Shown one piece after another: positions 52,001 to 63,280 of a stretch of DNA of 64,000 nucleotides. Under the pieces are notes generated by a model. That model had not been told where the DNA came from. It did no database searches and saw nothing but the letters and a program-made list of their open reading frames with translations. Each line of letters begins with the position of its first letter. Positions within the stretch are counted from its first letter, which is position 1. Source of the stretch: Numida meleagris. Taxonomy: Eukaryota > Chordata > Aves > Galliformes > Numididae. The DNA lies in assembly GCF_002078875.1 (NCBI RefSeq), contig NC_034409.1, forward strand, positions 103,697,226 to 103,761,225. The letters are read 5' to 3'. The translations under genes and the position numbers were made by a program.

Positions 52001-52722
52001 GACTATCAGTGCTTTCTGCCTACAGTGAGGCTGTCTGAAAAGAAAAACAGTGACATTTCTAAACAAATCAATTTTAACCAGCTCAAGAAAAGGCAAATTA
52101 ATTCTACATGTTCTCAGTCCATTGCCTTCTACCATCCATCACTCAGGATAATGATAGATTTTTCAGTTTATAATTCAGTCAGTGTTTGCTGACAATTCCC
52201 TCTAATTAGTTTGAAATACTTCCTGGATCTTTGATTCTTTGCAGTTGCTCAGCACAGGGGTAAGGAGGGCAGTGAGTGCGTTTCCAGATACCTGGCATGA
52301 TTTGGATGCCTGTGAGAGAGAGAAAGCTGTCGCAGATACATCTGGTAGCCATACAAACTGCTACTTTAGAAGTGGTTTCTTCCACCATTTACCAGCCATG
52401 GGTGCAAGCCACCCTCAGTCTCCTGTGCTGGAGTTTTCATGCTGTTCCAGTGTTTAGATCCCTAAAACTGCAGCGAAGGTGCTGATTTGCAAGGGTGGCA
52501 TAGGGCATGTAAAGTGTCCTTAGCAGATCCCTTAAAGGCAGTGAAGAATACTTCTTGTCCACTGACAAACCTTTCAACAGTGTCTGCAAAGTTTGAGAAC
52601 TGCTACCTGTATCAGACCCACTCCAAAAGCTGTTAGAGTGCAGCGTGTCACAGAACAGCACCATGTTTGACCAAGTGGGCCATCGGTGTTCTCAGTTGCT
52701 GCAGTAGTAGGAGGTCAATATG
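49046..52722. other. Non-coding interval, GC-richer from 50.3 kb
   Basis: No transposon recognised. Between 50.28 and 51.39 kb several overlapping frames of 94-126 codons lie on both strands, which fits a locally higher GC content better than a gene. None contains a domain I know. Confidence 0.45.
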
Positions 52723-52909
52723 GTAAAAAGCACAGGAACAGGTTGCCCAGAGAGGTGGTGGATGCCCCATCCCTGGAGGCACTCAAGGTAAGGCTGGACG
52801 GGGCTCTGAGCACCTGATGGAGCTGTAGGTGTCCCTTCTCATGCAGGGGAGTTGGACCACATGGCCTTTAAAAGTCCCTTCCAACTCAAATGATTCCATG
52901 ATTCTATGA
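52723..52909 (+). mobile_element. CR1 LINE 3' end, sense strand
   Basis: GGAACAGGTTGCCCAGAGAG, GTGGTGGATGCCCCATCCCT, GGAGGCACTCAAGGTAAGGC, AGCTGTAGGTGTCCCTTCTC, GGGGAGTTGGACCACATGGC and TCCCTTCCAACTCAAATGAT, ending CCATGATTCTATGA. About 185 bases remain. Confidence 0.96.
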
Positions 52910-53734
52910 AAAATACTCAGATCTTACTGAGAAGGAAACAGCCTTTGCTTGGACAGAGGATTGGAGGACAAACGTTTTGCGTTCTGGGGAGAAGATCCCT
53001 TACTGTCCTTACTCTGTCCCTCAAGTCTAGAGACAGAGAGCAGATGTGCTAGGTATGCCGGCCAGGCATCTCTGAGGTGGACTGTGCTTGTCAGCCAAGT
53101 CCTAGGATGAGCAGGTTACTTTGGGGATGGGCTGAGTGGACAGAGGGGAGCATCTGAGAAAGGGGCATAAGGATAAATGGCAGAACAGAAGGACTTAGGG
53201 ATTTAGGGTATAAGGCTGAGTGTTTTATTAAAGAGCAGTGGGAAATAGGACTGGGGAGGAGGACAGAGATAGCTGAGCTAGCCAGGTTATTATGGGGACT
53301 GTAAGGTTGCTGTGGAGGAAGAACCTGAGAGAGTTCCTGGGACCACAGTTTGAGTTCAGCAATATGCCTAAGATTATTTATTAGGAGTAATACAGGCGTA
53401 CTCTGGAGCTGTAGACTGGGACCGAGACTCCTGTGTGCTGGCTGCTGTCTTGCTTCCAGAGCTAACAAATCACAAGGGCAGCCTTTTCTACTGCGCGCTA
53501 ACTGTGCCTCTCTTCCCTTCAAAATCCAGCTTACATGTGAATCATTTTGAATGTAACTAATATTTCATTATTAGGTATTTTGGAAACAAAAACTGAAAAA
53601 AAAAACAACAGCAAAATCTTGACTTGGCTTTTCTCTTAATGAGCTACTGAGAACACGAATAATGTTTGCTGTTGATGTACAGCGGCGTGCTGGGAGTCTG
53701 TGTGATCTGACTGAATGAGTGTTTTTTTGTGTAG
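52910..53734. other. Non-coding interval
   Basis: The 143-codon minus-strand frame (53091-53522) is Leu/Ser/Pro-rich without recognisable domain. AATAAA-like sequences appear on the minus strand near 53378 and 53227. I could not define LTR ends around them. Confidence 0.4.
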
Positions 53735-53970
53735 GTTCTTGGCATACTGGAGGATGAGGAGGTCAGGCAGGAGGAAGAAGGACACTCTGGCCGGGCAACT
53801 GCCAGCAAGGCCTGAAGCTTTCAGGAGAGGAAGGATGTTAGCATGAATGCAGCTCCATCCTCGGACTGCTGAATCCTAGCTCTTGTAGCAGCCTCTTGAT
53901 GGGTGACAAAGCACTTACAGTTTTTATTTGCCAGCTAACTGGAGTGTGAATAAACCTTAACAGCTCTGGT
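53735..53970 (+). other. Candidate terminal exon with poly(A) signal
   Basis: A T-rich tract and acceptor, GTTTTTTTGTGTAG, ends at 53734. The following frame is open for 26 codons, VLGILEDEEVRQEEEGHSGR and ATASKA, and stops with TGA at 53813-53815. A canonical AATAAA lies at 53949-53954, followed by a GT-rich stretch (CTTACTGTGTGCTC). Acceptor, acidic open frame, stop and poly(A) signal come in the order of a last exon of about 240 bases. The upstream exon is not visible, so this could equally be coincidence or part of a non-coding RNA. Confidence 0.25.
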
Positions 53971-54712
53971 TTCCAACTTACTGTGTGCTCTTGAGCTTCC
54001 TAACTTCTCTATCTGGTCTCTGCCCTGGGAGTCACCTCTGTGCTGCTGCAAGGAGAGGTGGGACTGTCCACCCCGCAGTGGGAAAGCAGGCCAGGCAGTG
54101 GGGAATGCCTGATTTGTCCTTGTCCAACAGTAAGTCTTTTTTTGTGATGGTCATAGAGAGGTGCTGCTTTTTGTGGTGGCTTATGCCGGCTACTCCTTGG
54201 TAGGAGCTCTCCTATGGAAAGGAAGCAGTGGGTCTAGCCAGTTTATTCTGAATAAAGGACACAAGGGTCTCTAAGAAGTATGGGCAAGGGAAAGTGTCTA
54301 CCCTACAGCTTACAGTGCAAGTCTGAAGTTGGGAAAAATGCTCTCTGAGAACATTCTAGGTGGATGCTAATGGACAGCAATGGAGAAAGCATGCTGCCTC
54401 AAGTCTTGGTGGGCATCAGAAAGTGATGAAACAAATTAGTAAAAGAAAAACTTCTGGGGGCCATAAGTAATAACAACAAAACAAAACAATCCCCTGCCTA
54501 ACTCAGGTGTAGCTTGCTAAAGGCTGAAAGAGCACACCAAGGATTTATTATATATACATCTCTTGTTTTTGTGGTTCTCCCTGGATTTATCCTGTTGGAT
54601 ATTCCCAGTACAGGGCATTAAAATAGATGGATTTGTGCTCTGAGCTGGTGCAGGCTGTTCTTAGGTTTTTTCATGCTCTCAAATTTTAACTGCACTTTTA
54701 AGTACAGTACTG

Positions 54713-54752
54713 CATCAAATCTTTATTAATCACATCAAATCTTTATTAATCA
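54713..54752. repeat. 20-bp tandem duplication
   Basis: Two units of CATCAAATCTTTATTAATCA, identical and adjacent. The exact identity points to a recent slippage event. Confidence 0.9.
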
Positions 54753-54888
54753 TTGAAATAGAGTAGAAAAGCCTGTGAAAGAATCTAGTTATTGTTATCA
54801 CAGTGGCAGAGCTCTGAGACATCAGTGTCTGTCAGTTCCTGCTTTGCTAGCCTCTATTTGAGCATATATGATGCATGTGGCTTGCACT

Positions 54889-54918
54889 AAAAAAAAAAAA
54901 AGAAAAGAAAAGAAAAAA
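54889..54918. repeat. A/GAAAA-rich tract
   Basis: A13 followed by three GAAAA-type units and A6. Confidence 0.9.
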
Positions 54919-55204
54919 GGAGAGAAACTCAACCAGATATTGTTTCTAGTGTGCAATGGAAACTTCATGTGGTTCAAGCCTTGTGGATCTGGAAGTAGCT
55001 TCCCTTAGCTGCCCTGATGTTCCACTGGGTGAAGAGGATTCACCATCTTGCAAAGTTACATGGATCCTCTGAGGACCCCACGTTCACTGTCCTCTGATGC
55101 TTGCTTGGAAAGAGATTCTCTCTTACAGTTCCTGTGGAACCTCCTGTGGTTGTGTTGTCCTGGGGGAAAGTTTGCAGCCAGGCATTGTGTGGGGCTGCTG
55201 TAGG

Positions 55205-55855
55205 CTACCACAGCAGGTGGTGAGCAGGCAATGGGGAGCATGCCTGGGCACTGGGGGTTGCAGTGGTGCCAGTGCACGGTTCCGTGGGGGTTAATGTAAT
55301 CAGCAGAGGAGGCAGCCACCTGGGGTACCAGATGGGTGGAGCAGCAGGAAAATGGTTATATTCTGCTGTCTGTGCCTGTGCCAGAGCCCTGGGGAGGTGA
55401 GGTAGGAGCTGAGTTACATGGAGCAGGTGTGTCCTGCTGGAGAGCTGGAGTGGGAGAAATGGGGAGAGTGTGAGGGTCCCCCTCTGGCAATGCCAGATCT
55501 CTTCCCTTTGGCAGCAGCAGGAAGAACTCATTGGAGATATGGTGCTCTCCTGTCCTTGCCAGGATTGCTCAGTGTCCGCAGCCTGAGATCTCATCCACCC
55601 TTTCACCCAGGAAAGACGAAGGTTCTTCTTGCTCTCTTGATCAAGTTCTCCTTCCAGCAGGTGCAGCATACGTTCATTTTGCCTACTGTGCTGGAGGCCT
55701 TGAGCATTTAATGCCCCAATGGGCATCTCTACAGTGCAGAGAACTTGTTCTACCTGAGAAGAGTTTGTGAGATCTGCAGACCTTCTGCTGGCAGAAGTTT
55801 CCATGTTTGGGTTATCAGGTCCTGCTGTGGACCTCAGCACCCACCCCATGTCCAT
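55205..55855 (-). other. 216-codon open frame, coding status unknown
   Basis: The longest frame in the window, in a GC-richer patch. The first half is hydrophilic, with pieces such as SSQVEQVLCTVEMPIGALNA and NERMLHLLEGELDQESKKNL. The second half is Pro/Leu/Thr-rich and low in complexity. I see no domain, signal peptide or membrane segment, and overlapping plus-strand frames of 97 and 79 codons occupy the same bases. A chance open frame is the simplest reading. Confidence 0.15.
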
Positions 55856-55992
55856 TCATGCTGACGAGCGTTGAAGCTTATGAGGCTTGACAGGATCTCA
55901 GCAACAGAAATCTCTCAGCTCCATGGAAGTCTGGAAGCCTGTGCTGGCACAGCAAGATGCAGGCTCCCCTGCGATGAACTCCCTCTTCTGTT

Positions 55993-56121
55993 GTCTCTGG
56001 AGGTGTTCAAGAATTGTGTGGATGTGGCACTGAGGGTCATAGTGGTCACAGTGGTGATGCACCAACAATTGGACTAGACAGTCTTAGCGATCTTTACCAA
56101 TTTTAATGATTCTATGATTCT
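55993..56121 (+). mobile_element. CR1 LINE 3' tail, sense strand
   Basis: GTCTCTGGAGGTGTTCAAGA, ATTGTGTGGATGTGGCACTG, AGGGTCATAGTGGTCACAGT, ATTGGACTAGACAGTCTTAG and CGATCTTTACCAATTTTAAT, ending GATTCTATGATTCT. It translates to LEVFKNCVDVALR, the ORF2 C-terminus. Confidence 0.94.
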
Positions 56122-58529
56122 AAAGGCTGGCATCTGCTAATTGGAGAAAAGCTGCAGTGATGCAAGTGAGAAAAAGCATCTTCCCTGTACCTTTTGGAGA
56201 TGCTGTGCATTGACTGCACCAGGCTTATGGGCAAGCATCTCAAGTGGAGTGTGTGCTCAAGGGCTTTGCTGAATCTCTGCTTGCTCTTACACTAAGGTGT
56301 AAAAAAAGAAATCTCGTATGTTGAAGTGCTTTTCTGAAGCTGAGCACTAGATGCCACAAACATAGGTCAGGAAATGGCATGGTTTTCTTGCAAGAGATGT
56401 GCTTTGTCCCTTGCAGTGTGAAGTTTTAAAGCTCCATAATTTCTTGATTAGGCCTAATGCAATAGGGCAGGCTGGGCTCTTGAAGCATGTATGTGATCCC
56501 CCTGAAAGATAATGGAAAGTACATACAAGCTTAGTAGTTGGCCTAGCCTCTGAAGTCAGCTTCTTCATACCAAGTCAAGTATTGCTGAATGGTTTGCAAA
56601 ATACAGGCAGGCTTGGCTTCACTCAAAAAAGACTGTCCCCAAATTATGATTTATAATAGTCTAGATTTATTTCATTTCATCTTTAAATTCATGTCAAATC
56701 AGAGGAGGGTGGTAGTAGAAAACAAACATTTTTCTGAAACAATAACAAGGACATCGTTATGATAATTGCAACATAATTTACTCCATCAATCACATAGTTG
56801 TGTGGGTTTTCTTTTTTTCTAAAAAAGAGAGGAGGATAAATGGTTAGAAAACCATGCAAAAACAAAACAAACAAACAAACAAAAAACCCTCATGAATTTG
56901 TAGCCAAATGTTTGTCTGTTGTTAATTATAAGAATCTGAATTTGCTGGCTGACTTATGGCTATCTTTCCACAGAGAATAGCAAACCATATGCCCCTTAAC
57001 TAGTACTAACCTGCCAAAGTTATGTTTTTTGCTGAAAGCAATCTGGAGTGGCTAGTGCACTCACTGCATCTGTTTTGCAGATTAAGAGAGAGGAGCACAA
57101 AGAAAACTATTGTCCTTCTGCTTTTTTCGTTGGCATGTCATGTAATAGCTGGGAGGAATATCACAATGGTTAAAAACTAAGATGAAAGTGATGGAAACCT
57201 GGGAAGATTGTTCTTGTTAAGCTTACTAATCATAAACCTATTAAAACCAATACTAAAATCAGGAAGATATGGGACTCTTACATTCCTTTTAGTGTTTTCT
57301 CCGGTTGGATTTTGTACCTTGATGAAATTCCTGCAAAATGCTGTAAATGTGCACAATTTGATGTACGTTAAATTCCAGCTCTTGAATTTGTAGTCCTTAA
57401 CAAAGGCCAAGAGCATAGTTTTTTCAAGTTTTGTTGCGTTATTAGCTCCTTCACTGCCTTGTATAAAGCTATTGGCTTGACTTCTAATTGGTAATAAAAT
57501 TCTTGCAAGAAATTTTACTGTCTCACTAAGAAATATTTCTTAGTCTGTTAAATTTGACCAAGGGGAAAATTGCAACATCACTTAAAAAAAATAAAATAAA
57601 ATCTGTTAACTTCATTTTATAAAACTGCTGCTAAGCATCATCGGTTCATGACAACTGAAAGAGAATAGTCCTGGAAGCTAAGCATGCAACTTTATTCATG
57701 TGAATGATTGTCCTCCATGTATCGACGGGACTGCAGAACTCTGATTAGGTGAACAGTAAGATCTGCAGGACTGAGTGTAGGTCCCCACGCTTTCACTGGA
57801 GCAGTCTTATCTTATGTAAAGAGCTCCATGGAAACCAACTGTCTCTTCATATAAATGAGCTCCTCATAGATGTGAGTGGTTGTACCTTTGTTTGGTGCAG
57901 AGAAATACCCTATATGTAGGTGCCTTCATTTCTGCTAACCCAGATTTCATCGCTCAGTAACATTTTGCTAAAAACTGAGTTCTACTCTTGATTAGTAGTC
58001 AGTCTTGTTTTGTAGGCATCCAGCAATGGCTTGCTTTTAAGATTTTTTTCATCTTGAACTCTTCTCCCATGTATGTTATCCGTTTATGTACTTCAAGCAT
58101 TCAGACATGCCAATCCTTACAGTTCAGCTTGTAGTAATGTGCATGGCTGTATGGTTTTCTCATGCTAATGTTAGTGAAAGGAGAGAGAAAGCTAGATTTT
58201 GCTTGATAGGATTCAAACAAAGGCTAGCTCTTTGGCTACAGGCATTTTCATTATATTAAAGTCAGCTTTCCAAGATTTTTGTGGACATTCTTGTATTGAT
58301 ACTTAGACGCTGCATGAATTTATATAATTGAGCACGAGGCAACAGAATAAAAAGAGTTTTTCCACTTCTTGATCTCCACTGAGACAGTAAGAGGACCAGA
58401 GATGTGCTTTTGAAAAGCTCTTTTAATTTTAGTGAAGAGCTTCTTTCCTGTTACATGCCTCTGGATGGCAGATCCCGCCTCCAAGTCTTTTCCATCCATT
58501 TCTGTACAATCACCTCCAAGCATTAAGAA
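56122..58529. other. AT-rich non-coding interval
   Basis: No gene or transposon recognised. Contains a CAAA tract at 56858-56887 and an AAAAT run at 57584-57601. Confidence 0.5.
56858..56887. repeat. (CAAA)n microsatellite
   Basis: AAAAACAAAACAAACAAACA followed by AACAAAAAAC. Confidence 0.9.
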
Positions 58530-58960
58530 GTCACAGAATCACTGAATCATTAAGATTGGAAAGACTGATGAGATCATCTAGTCCAACCATCAACACATGC
58601 CTGTGACTGCTCTAGACTGTGTCACTCAGTGTGACATCTACCCTTTTCTCGAACACCTCCAGGGACAGTGACTCCACCACCTCCCTGGGCAGCCTGTGCC
58701 ACTGCCTCACTGCTCCTTCTGAGAAGAAACTCTTCCTAATATCCAACCTTAACCTCCTCTGGCACAATTTGTGGCCATACCTCTCGTCCTATCCCTGTTA
58801 ATTGGGAAAAGAGACTGACCTCCGCCTCACTACAACCTCATCAAGTAACAACGTGTTTTCTCCTGGACTGAGCAGGGTGACAAGAAACTCTTTTGCTGCC
58901 TCTGCCCTGCATGTCCCAGCTCCCTACAGCCTTCTGACTGAAGCAAGGTCATACCTGTCC
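58530..58960 (-). mobile_element. CR1 LINE 3' end, ~430 bp
   Basis: TCACAGAATCACTGAATCAT, TAAGATTGGAAAGACTGATG, AGATCATCTAGTCCAACCAT, GAACACCTCCAGGGACAGTG, ACTCCACCACCTCCCTGGGC and AGCCTGTGCCACTGCCTCAC, then CTTCCTAATATCCAACCTTA. Certain to about 58840. Beyond that the match decays. Lies back to back with a plus-strand CR1 tail at 59092. Confidence 0.93.
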
Positions 58961-59091
58961 TCATCTGGTGTGCTGCATCAAGCTCACAGCCTGCCTCTGT
59001 GGTCTGCCATGGCCTCCCACCTCTGGTCTCTCTGTTAGAATTCCCTCTGTCCTGTAAATACTGTGTTTTGTTTTCAGGATGTTAGGGTAGT

Positions 59092-59163
59092 AAGGTTTGG
59101 TTGAGGTTAGACTTGATGATCTTGAAGGTCTTTTCCAACCTGAGCAATTCTTCGATTCTGTAA
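59092..59163 (+). mobile_element. CR1 LINE 3' tail, sense strand
   Basis: GTTTGGTTGAGGTTAGACTT, GATGATCTTGAAGGTCTTTT and CCAACCTGAGCAATTCTTCG, ending ATTCTGTAATTG. Only about 70 bases survive. Confidence 0.9.
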
Positions 59164-62100
59164 TTGCAGGGAAAGGGTTGGTTTTGCTGTTGTTACCGTT
59201 AGCTGGTGAGCATCTTCTCAAGGACCAGCATCTCCATATATAAACACAGACATCCCACCAAACATAACAGGAAGCTCTCTTGTCCCAGATTGATAATATG
59301 TAAAATCAGTGCTAGAAACTCCATGTGGAAACGGGAGAAACTCATCAAAGAAGCTCAAGGCTGCACTGAGGCACTATTAAACAATATTAAGGATATGGAT
59401 ATTTGGATATGTTGGTTGTCCTTAGCAGGCTGACTAAAGCAGATGCACAACACCTCTCCTGAGCTCATAAGTTCACAAGCTGTTATGTTAGTTTACCTGT
59501 TGTTAAAAGCTCATCATATTCACAGGCTCCCACTGGGGAAGTGTCCTTAAACACCACTTGAGAAGATTCCCATCATTATGATAAGCATGCCAGGTGCCTG
59601 AACTCTCTCATGTCTAAATCAAGGACTTCTTAGCCCTGAGAGTGTTGGAATTAGGCTTGATTTTTTATTTTTATTTCTTAAATAGGATTTAATCCACTGA
59701 TCCATGATGCTCTGTGCAGGGGGCCTCAGCAAGCCCTAAGAAAGGAGGAGAATGGGACTGCAAGTAGTAGGGAAGTGGCCTGATGGAGAGGGTAACTTGT
59801 GCTGTACCAGCATTTACTCAGCTCACATGGTCTGATGGGAATCATTTTATCTCCTTCTCGATCTAAGAGAAAGATTGACATACTCTGATGTTGTTGGTGA
59901 AGCACAGTAATGTACATTTTAGAGATAGGCATGCATATGGAGGCTAGGAAATGATTCTCTGTTAAAAAAAAAGAGAATTATAGAGGGACACAAACAAGTG
60001 GTTATTTGACATACTAGATACAGGAAGAATTGTTGTCTTTGAGGCATCGTTTTGTGTGTGTGTGTGGTTTCTCTGGTGTCTAATAATATCTTGAAATAAT
60101 TTGCAATAATATAAAGGAGTCCTTCACAAGTCTTCCCATATTCATGAGATACTGAGTGAATTTATTATGTCTGAAACTTCTGTCAAGTTTTGTGAATTGG
60201 TCGACAGCTTCAAAGGGCATCAGTGAGAATGGGTAGTTTGTGTGAATACATAAACCTGATTTTCCTAAGAAAATTGGGATAAAAACCTCATGGAAAAAAA
60301 TAAATCACTACCTTTAGCAGAGCAATTGCAGCTAAGATGATTTAGTGGTTTAGATAAACATGGTGTTTTATGGTTGATGTACTAACCATACTTCTCTACA
60401 AGGCTTTTCTCCTGTCCTGAGTTCCTAGCATAATTTTTCCTAGCTGATGGGCGTAGTCATTTGAAGAAAATATAATGACATTTTTTAAAGCAAGGTGACA
60501 TTTACAGCAAGTTTCATAAATTTAAGGTACATCTTGGATTTTTCCCAGAGGAAAAAAGAAAAACCATAGTCTAAGAAATTTGCAAAATCAAATCATGAAC
60601 TTGATGTTTGTCTTGTCTTTGCAAAGTGTCTCAGTTGTTTTGACTATAAGCCAGATGGTCTCAACCTCTGCTTGAAAATAGTTTGCAGTAACATTTCACA
60701 CACAAAACATTAGAAAGATGTATTTTAAAAGAGTTTTTGAAGGTGAGGGATAATCAGGTTTTAAAATGTGTTTTTTTAATTGAATCAGCTCATTCAACAT
60801 ATTCTAGTTAATACTCATCATGGGTAGCAAATAATTGCTTTATTTTTGTGTAGATTACAAGTAGCTCATCTAAATCATAGTTCACTAGGAAATGTACACA
60901 TCTATATGTATCTCTAAGCAAGTGACAATTTCCAGTGAAATCTCTTATATGTAGAAAGGTCAGCTTGTGGTGTTGTTTTTTTTATCTATATTTTTTTTTC
61001 TATTGTATCTTTGCAATTACCAAAAAGCTCACACAGAACTATGGTAATCTTGGTAGCAGCCATGTTATAGGAGTTAGACAATAAATAGCCAAACTGAACA
61101 ATACGTAATGTAGGCCAACCTAATCTTTTCCTTCTTCATTTTCTTACTGTGGTTGTGTGTGGTTTTACGAATGCTCGAGGACAAAAGAATTAGGACCTAT
61201 CTTCCAAAGTTTGACTTTAGTCTCAGAATGGCTGTCTTCTATTGAAGACATTTACAACTCACATCTTGCATTTCACCTCATTATTTTAAATGGGAATTGT
61301 GTCCATGCTGATTGTAGGATTGTAGCAATTAATACTCATATAAGCAAAGAATGTTATTAGAGGATTTTTTTACTTTTATTTTTTGGTTAGGGGTTCAATT
61401 TTTGTCTGTCAGACTATACATTTTGCAACTTTCGTGACGTCCGAGTCAAGCAAGTTGCTTGAACAGCATGAATTCTCTGAAATCTCTAGAATAGAGAACA
61501 TCATTCTCTCCCAAATGACAGAACCAGCTGTGAGTGAAAGGTGTATGGGTGTAGGTCTGCATGATGGATGAGTCTTGGTCTCGCTCTTAAGCAATTTACT
61601 TGAGTCAGCATGATTTGTGTTGCTGCTGAGCCGATAGTGCTTTGGATGCTACATTTCCATACTGACAAGGACACTATTCAGAGTCTGAAACTTATTTGTG
61701 GTATAAAAGCTGAATTACTTTTCATTTCATACACCAGTACTGTTATGATGACCTTGCTGAGGCCCACCTGGCCAGCTGTCCCGCACCTGGCACAAATTCT
61801 TAAAAGAGGAGAAAGATTTTGGTGTGTACCTAGGTGAAAAAAAACAACCAACACAGATGGAAACATAGAAGGATCATTAACTTTTACACAAAATAATGAA
61901 CTTAATCTACCCTGTCACTTAGAAGTACAGTTGTAACTGGGTGTTGAACTAATGGTGAAGTAATATGCAGTGCAAATGAAAGCCCATAATGCTGGGCCTG
62001 ATAAAGTCCAGAAAGGCAGTAAGCAGAGGGACTGCAATTACGCTTTGAGAGACATGGATCCTGTAGACGCCTCGTTACCTTGCATTACACAATTGGGCAG

Positions 62101-62554
62101 AACCAGGTGCTTGAAGACAAACACTGTGCTGTGTAGGGATGAGGGATACACTGTCATATGATATCTTCATCTGCTGTAACCCTGAGGCCATAGATACAAG
62201 GTCAGAGCTTGCTGGCATGTTTTGCACAGATCTTCAGGCTGTACTATTTTTTTTTTTAACTTAATTCTCACAAGTTTTATCATATTTGACAAAGGATTAG
62301 CTCTACTTAAAGCCAAAGGACTGTTAAAAATCTCAGTCATTGTCTGCTGGAGTTTTGTCACCTCAAATGCATCTGAGTACCCCTAGTAATAAGATCCTAA
62401 AAGCTAGTTGAGAGCAAAGGAGATATTCCTGGAGGAGCATAACAGGGAAGGTGGATCTGTTTATTGTGAATTTGAAGAGTGTTAACGATAGTTAAGAACT
62501 ACACTGTGCTTGTATGCACTGATTTGTATATTTATGCGTGTTTTCAAATATATA
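59164..62554. other. AT-rich non-coding interval
   Basis: About 3.4 kb of unique-looking sequence with a (TG)7 run at 60053-60066 and T runs near 60975-61000 and 62247-62257. No gene recognised. Confidence 0.5.
60053..60066. repeat. (TG)7 microsatellite
   Basis: TGTGTGTGTGTGTG, a short dinucleotide run. Confidence 0.85.
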
Positions 62555-62676
62555 ACAGAATCATTTGAGTTGGAAGGGACCATTTAAAGTTATCTGGTTC
62601 TACTTCCCTGCAATGAACAGGGACACCTACAGCTAGATCAGGTTGCTTAGAGCCCTGTCCAGCCTGACTTTGAATT
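62555..62676 (-). mobile_element. CR1 LINE 3' fragment, ~120 bp
   Basis: ACAGAATCATTTGAGTTGGA, AGGGACCATTTAAAGTTATC, TGCAATGAACAGGGACACCT, ACAGCTAGATCAGGTTGCTT and AGAGCCCTGTCCAGCCTGAC. Same subfamily as the tail at 29.47 kb, with 'TACAGCTA(G/A)ATCAGGTTGCT' shared. Confidence 0.94.
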
Positions 62677-62821
62677 TTTAAATATATAGGGTAAGCAATC
62701 TTTCATCGTGCCAAAAAAAATAGAAGAGAATAAAGATATATTTCTATAATGTGAATGGGAAAGATATAATGGTGTGAGGAATATTGCTTTACAAATAACA
62801 AAGATAAAACCTAACAGAGTT

Positions 62822-62857
62822 AAAACAAACAAACAAAAAAAACCCAACAAACAAACA
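62822..62857. repeat. AAAC-rich microsatellite
   Basis: AAAACAAACAAACAAAAAAA, then ACCCAACAAACAAACA. Confidence 0.9.
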
Positions 62858-63244
62858 GGTTACTTTGCATGTAATTATGTCTCTATAGCTGCAATTTGAG
62901 AGTCACAGGAAATGGATCTTTTTCTGCTAGAGAGGGCAGAGGGCTTCAGCAGTGTCAGCCTGAGTACAGGGTGGAGATAATCCTATTGCAGTTCAAGTAG
63001 CCTACTGCACACATTTCTTCATTTCTGTTAGTGCAAAAATATAGCTGTATTGTATTTACTGTGGCTCCCTTGAGGAATAGAAGTGGACTCTCACACAGTG
63101 GAAAGAAAATCTGTATAAACCATAACTGAAAGAAGAGAAGATCACTAAAGGTTGTGCTGCAGTGTAATTAACACCAGAAGAGGTATGGTGTTTTTTTAGC
63201 TTTAGGCTGTGGTTTCTCGGCAAGACTTCCTAGTAGTTCAGAGT

Positions 63245-63280
63245 AAAAAAAAAAACAAAAAAAAAACAACAAAAAAAAAC
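63245..63280. repeat. A-rich tract with C interruptions
   Basis: A11, C, A10, CAAC, A9, C. Followed by the same AACAGGTTACT sequence as the tract at 62.82 kb. Confidence 0.9.

Larger units (their letters stand above)
53971..55207. other. Non-coding interval with small repeats
   Basis: Holds a 20-base tandem duplication at 54713-54752 and an A-rich GAAAA tract at 54889-54918. No gene recognised. Confidence 0.5.

Noticed and set aside
53091..53522. Possible LTR with AATAAA signals on the minus strand
   Set aside because: I could not find TG...CA ends, a promoter or a target-site duplication.
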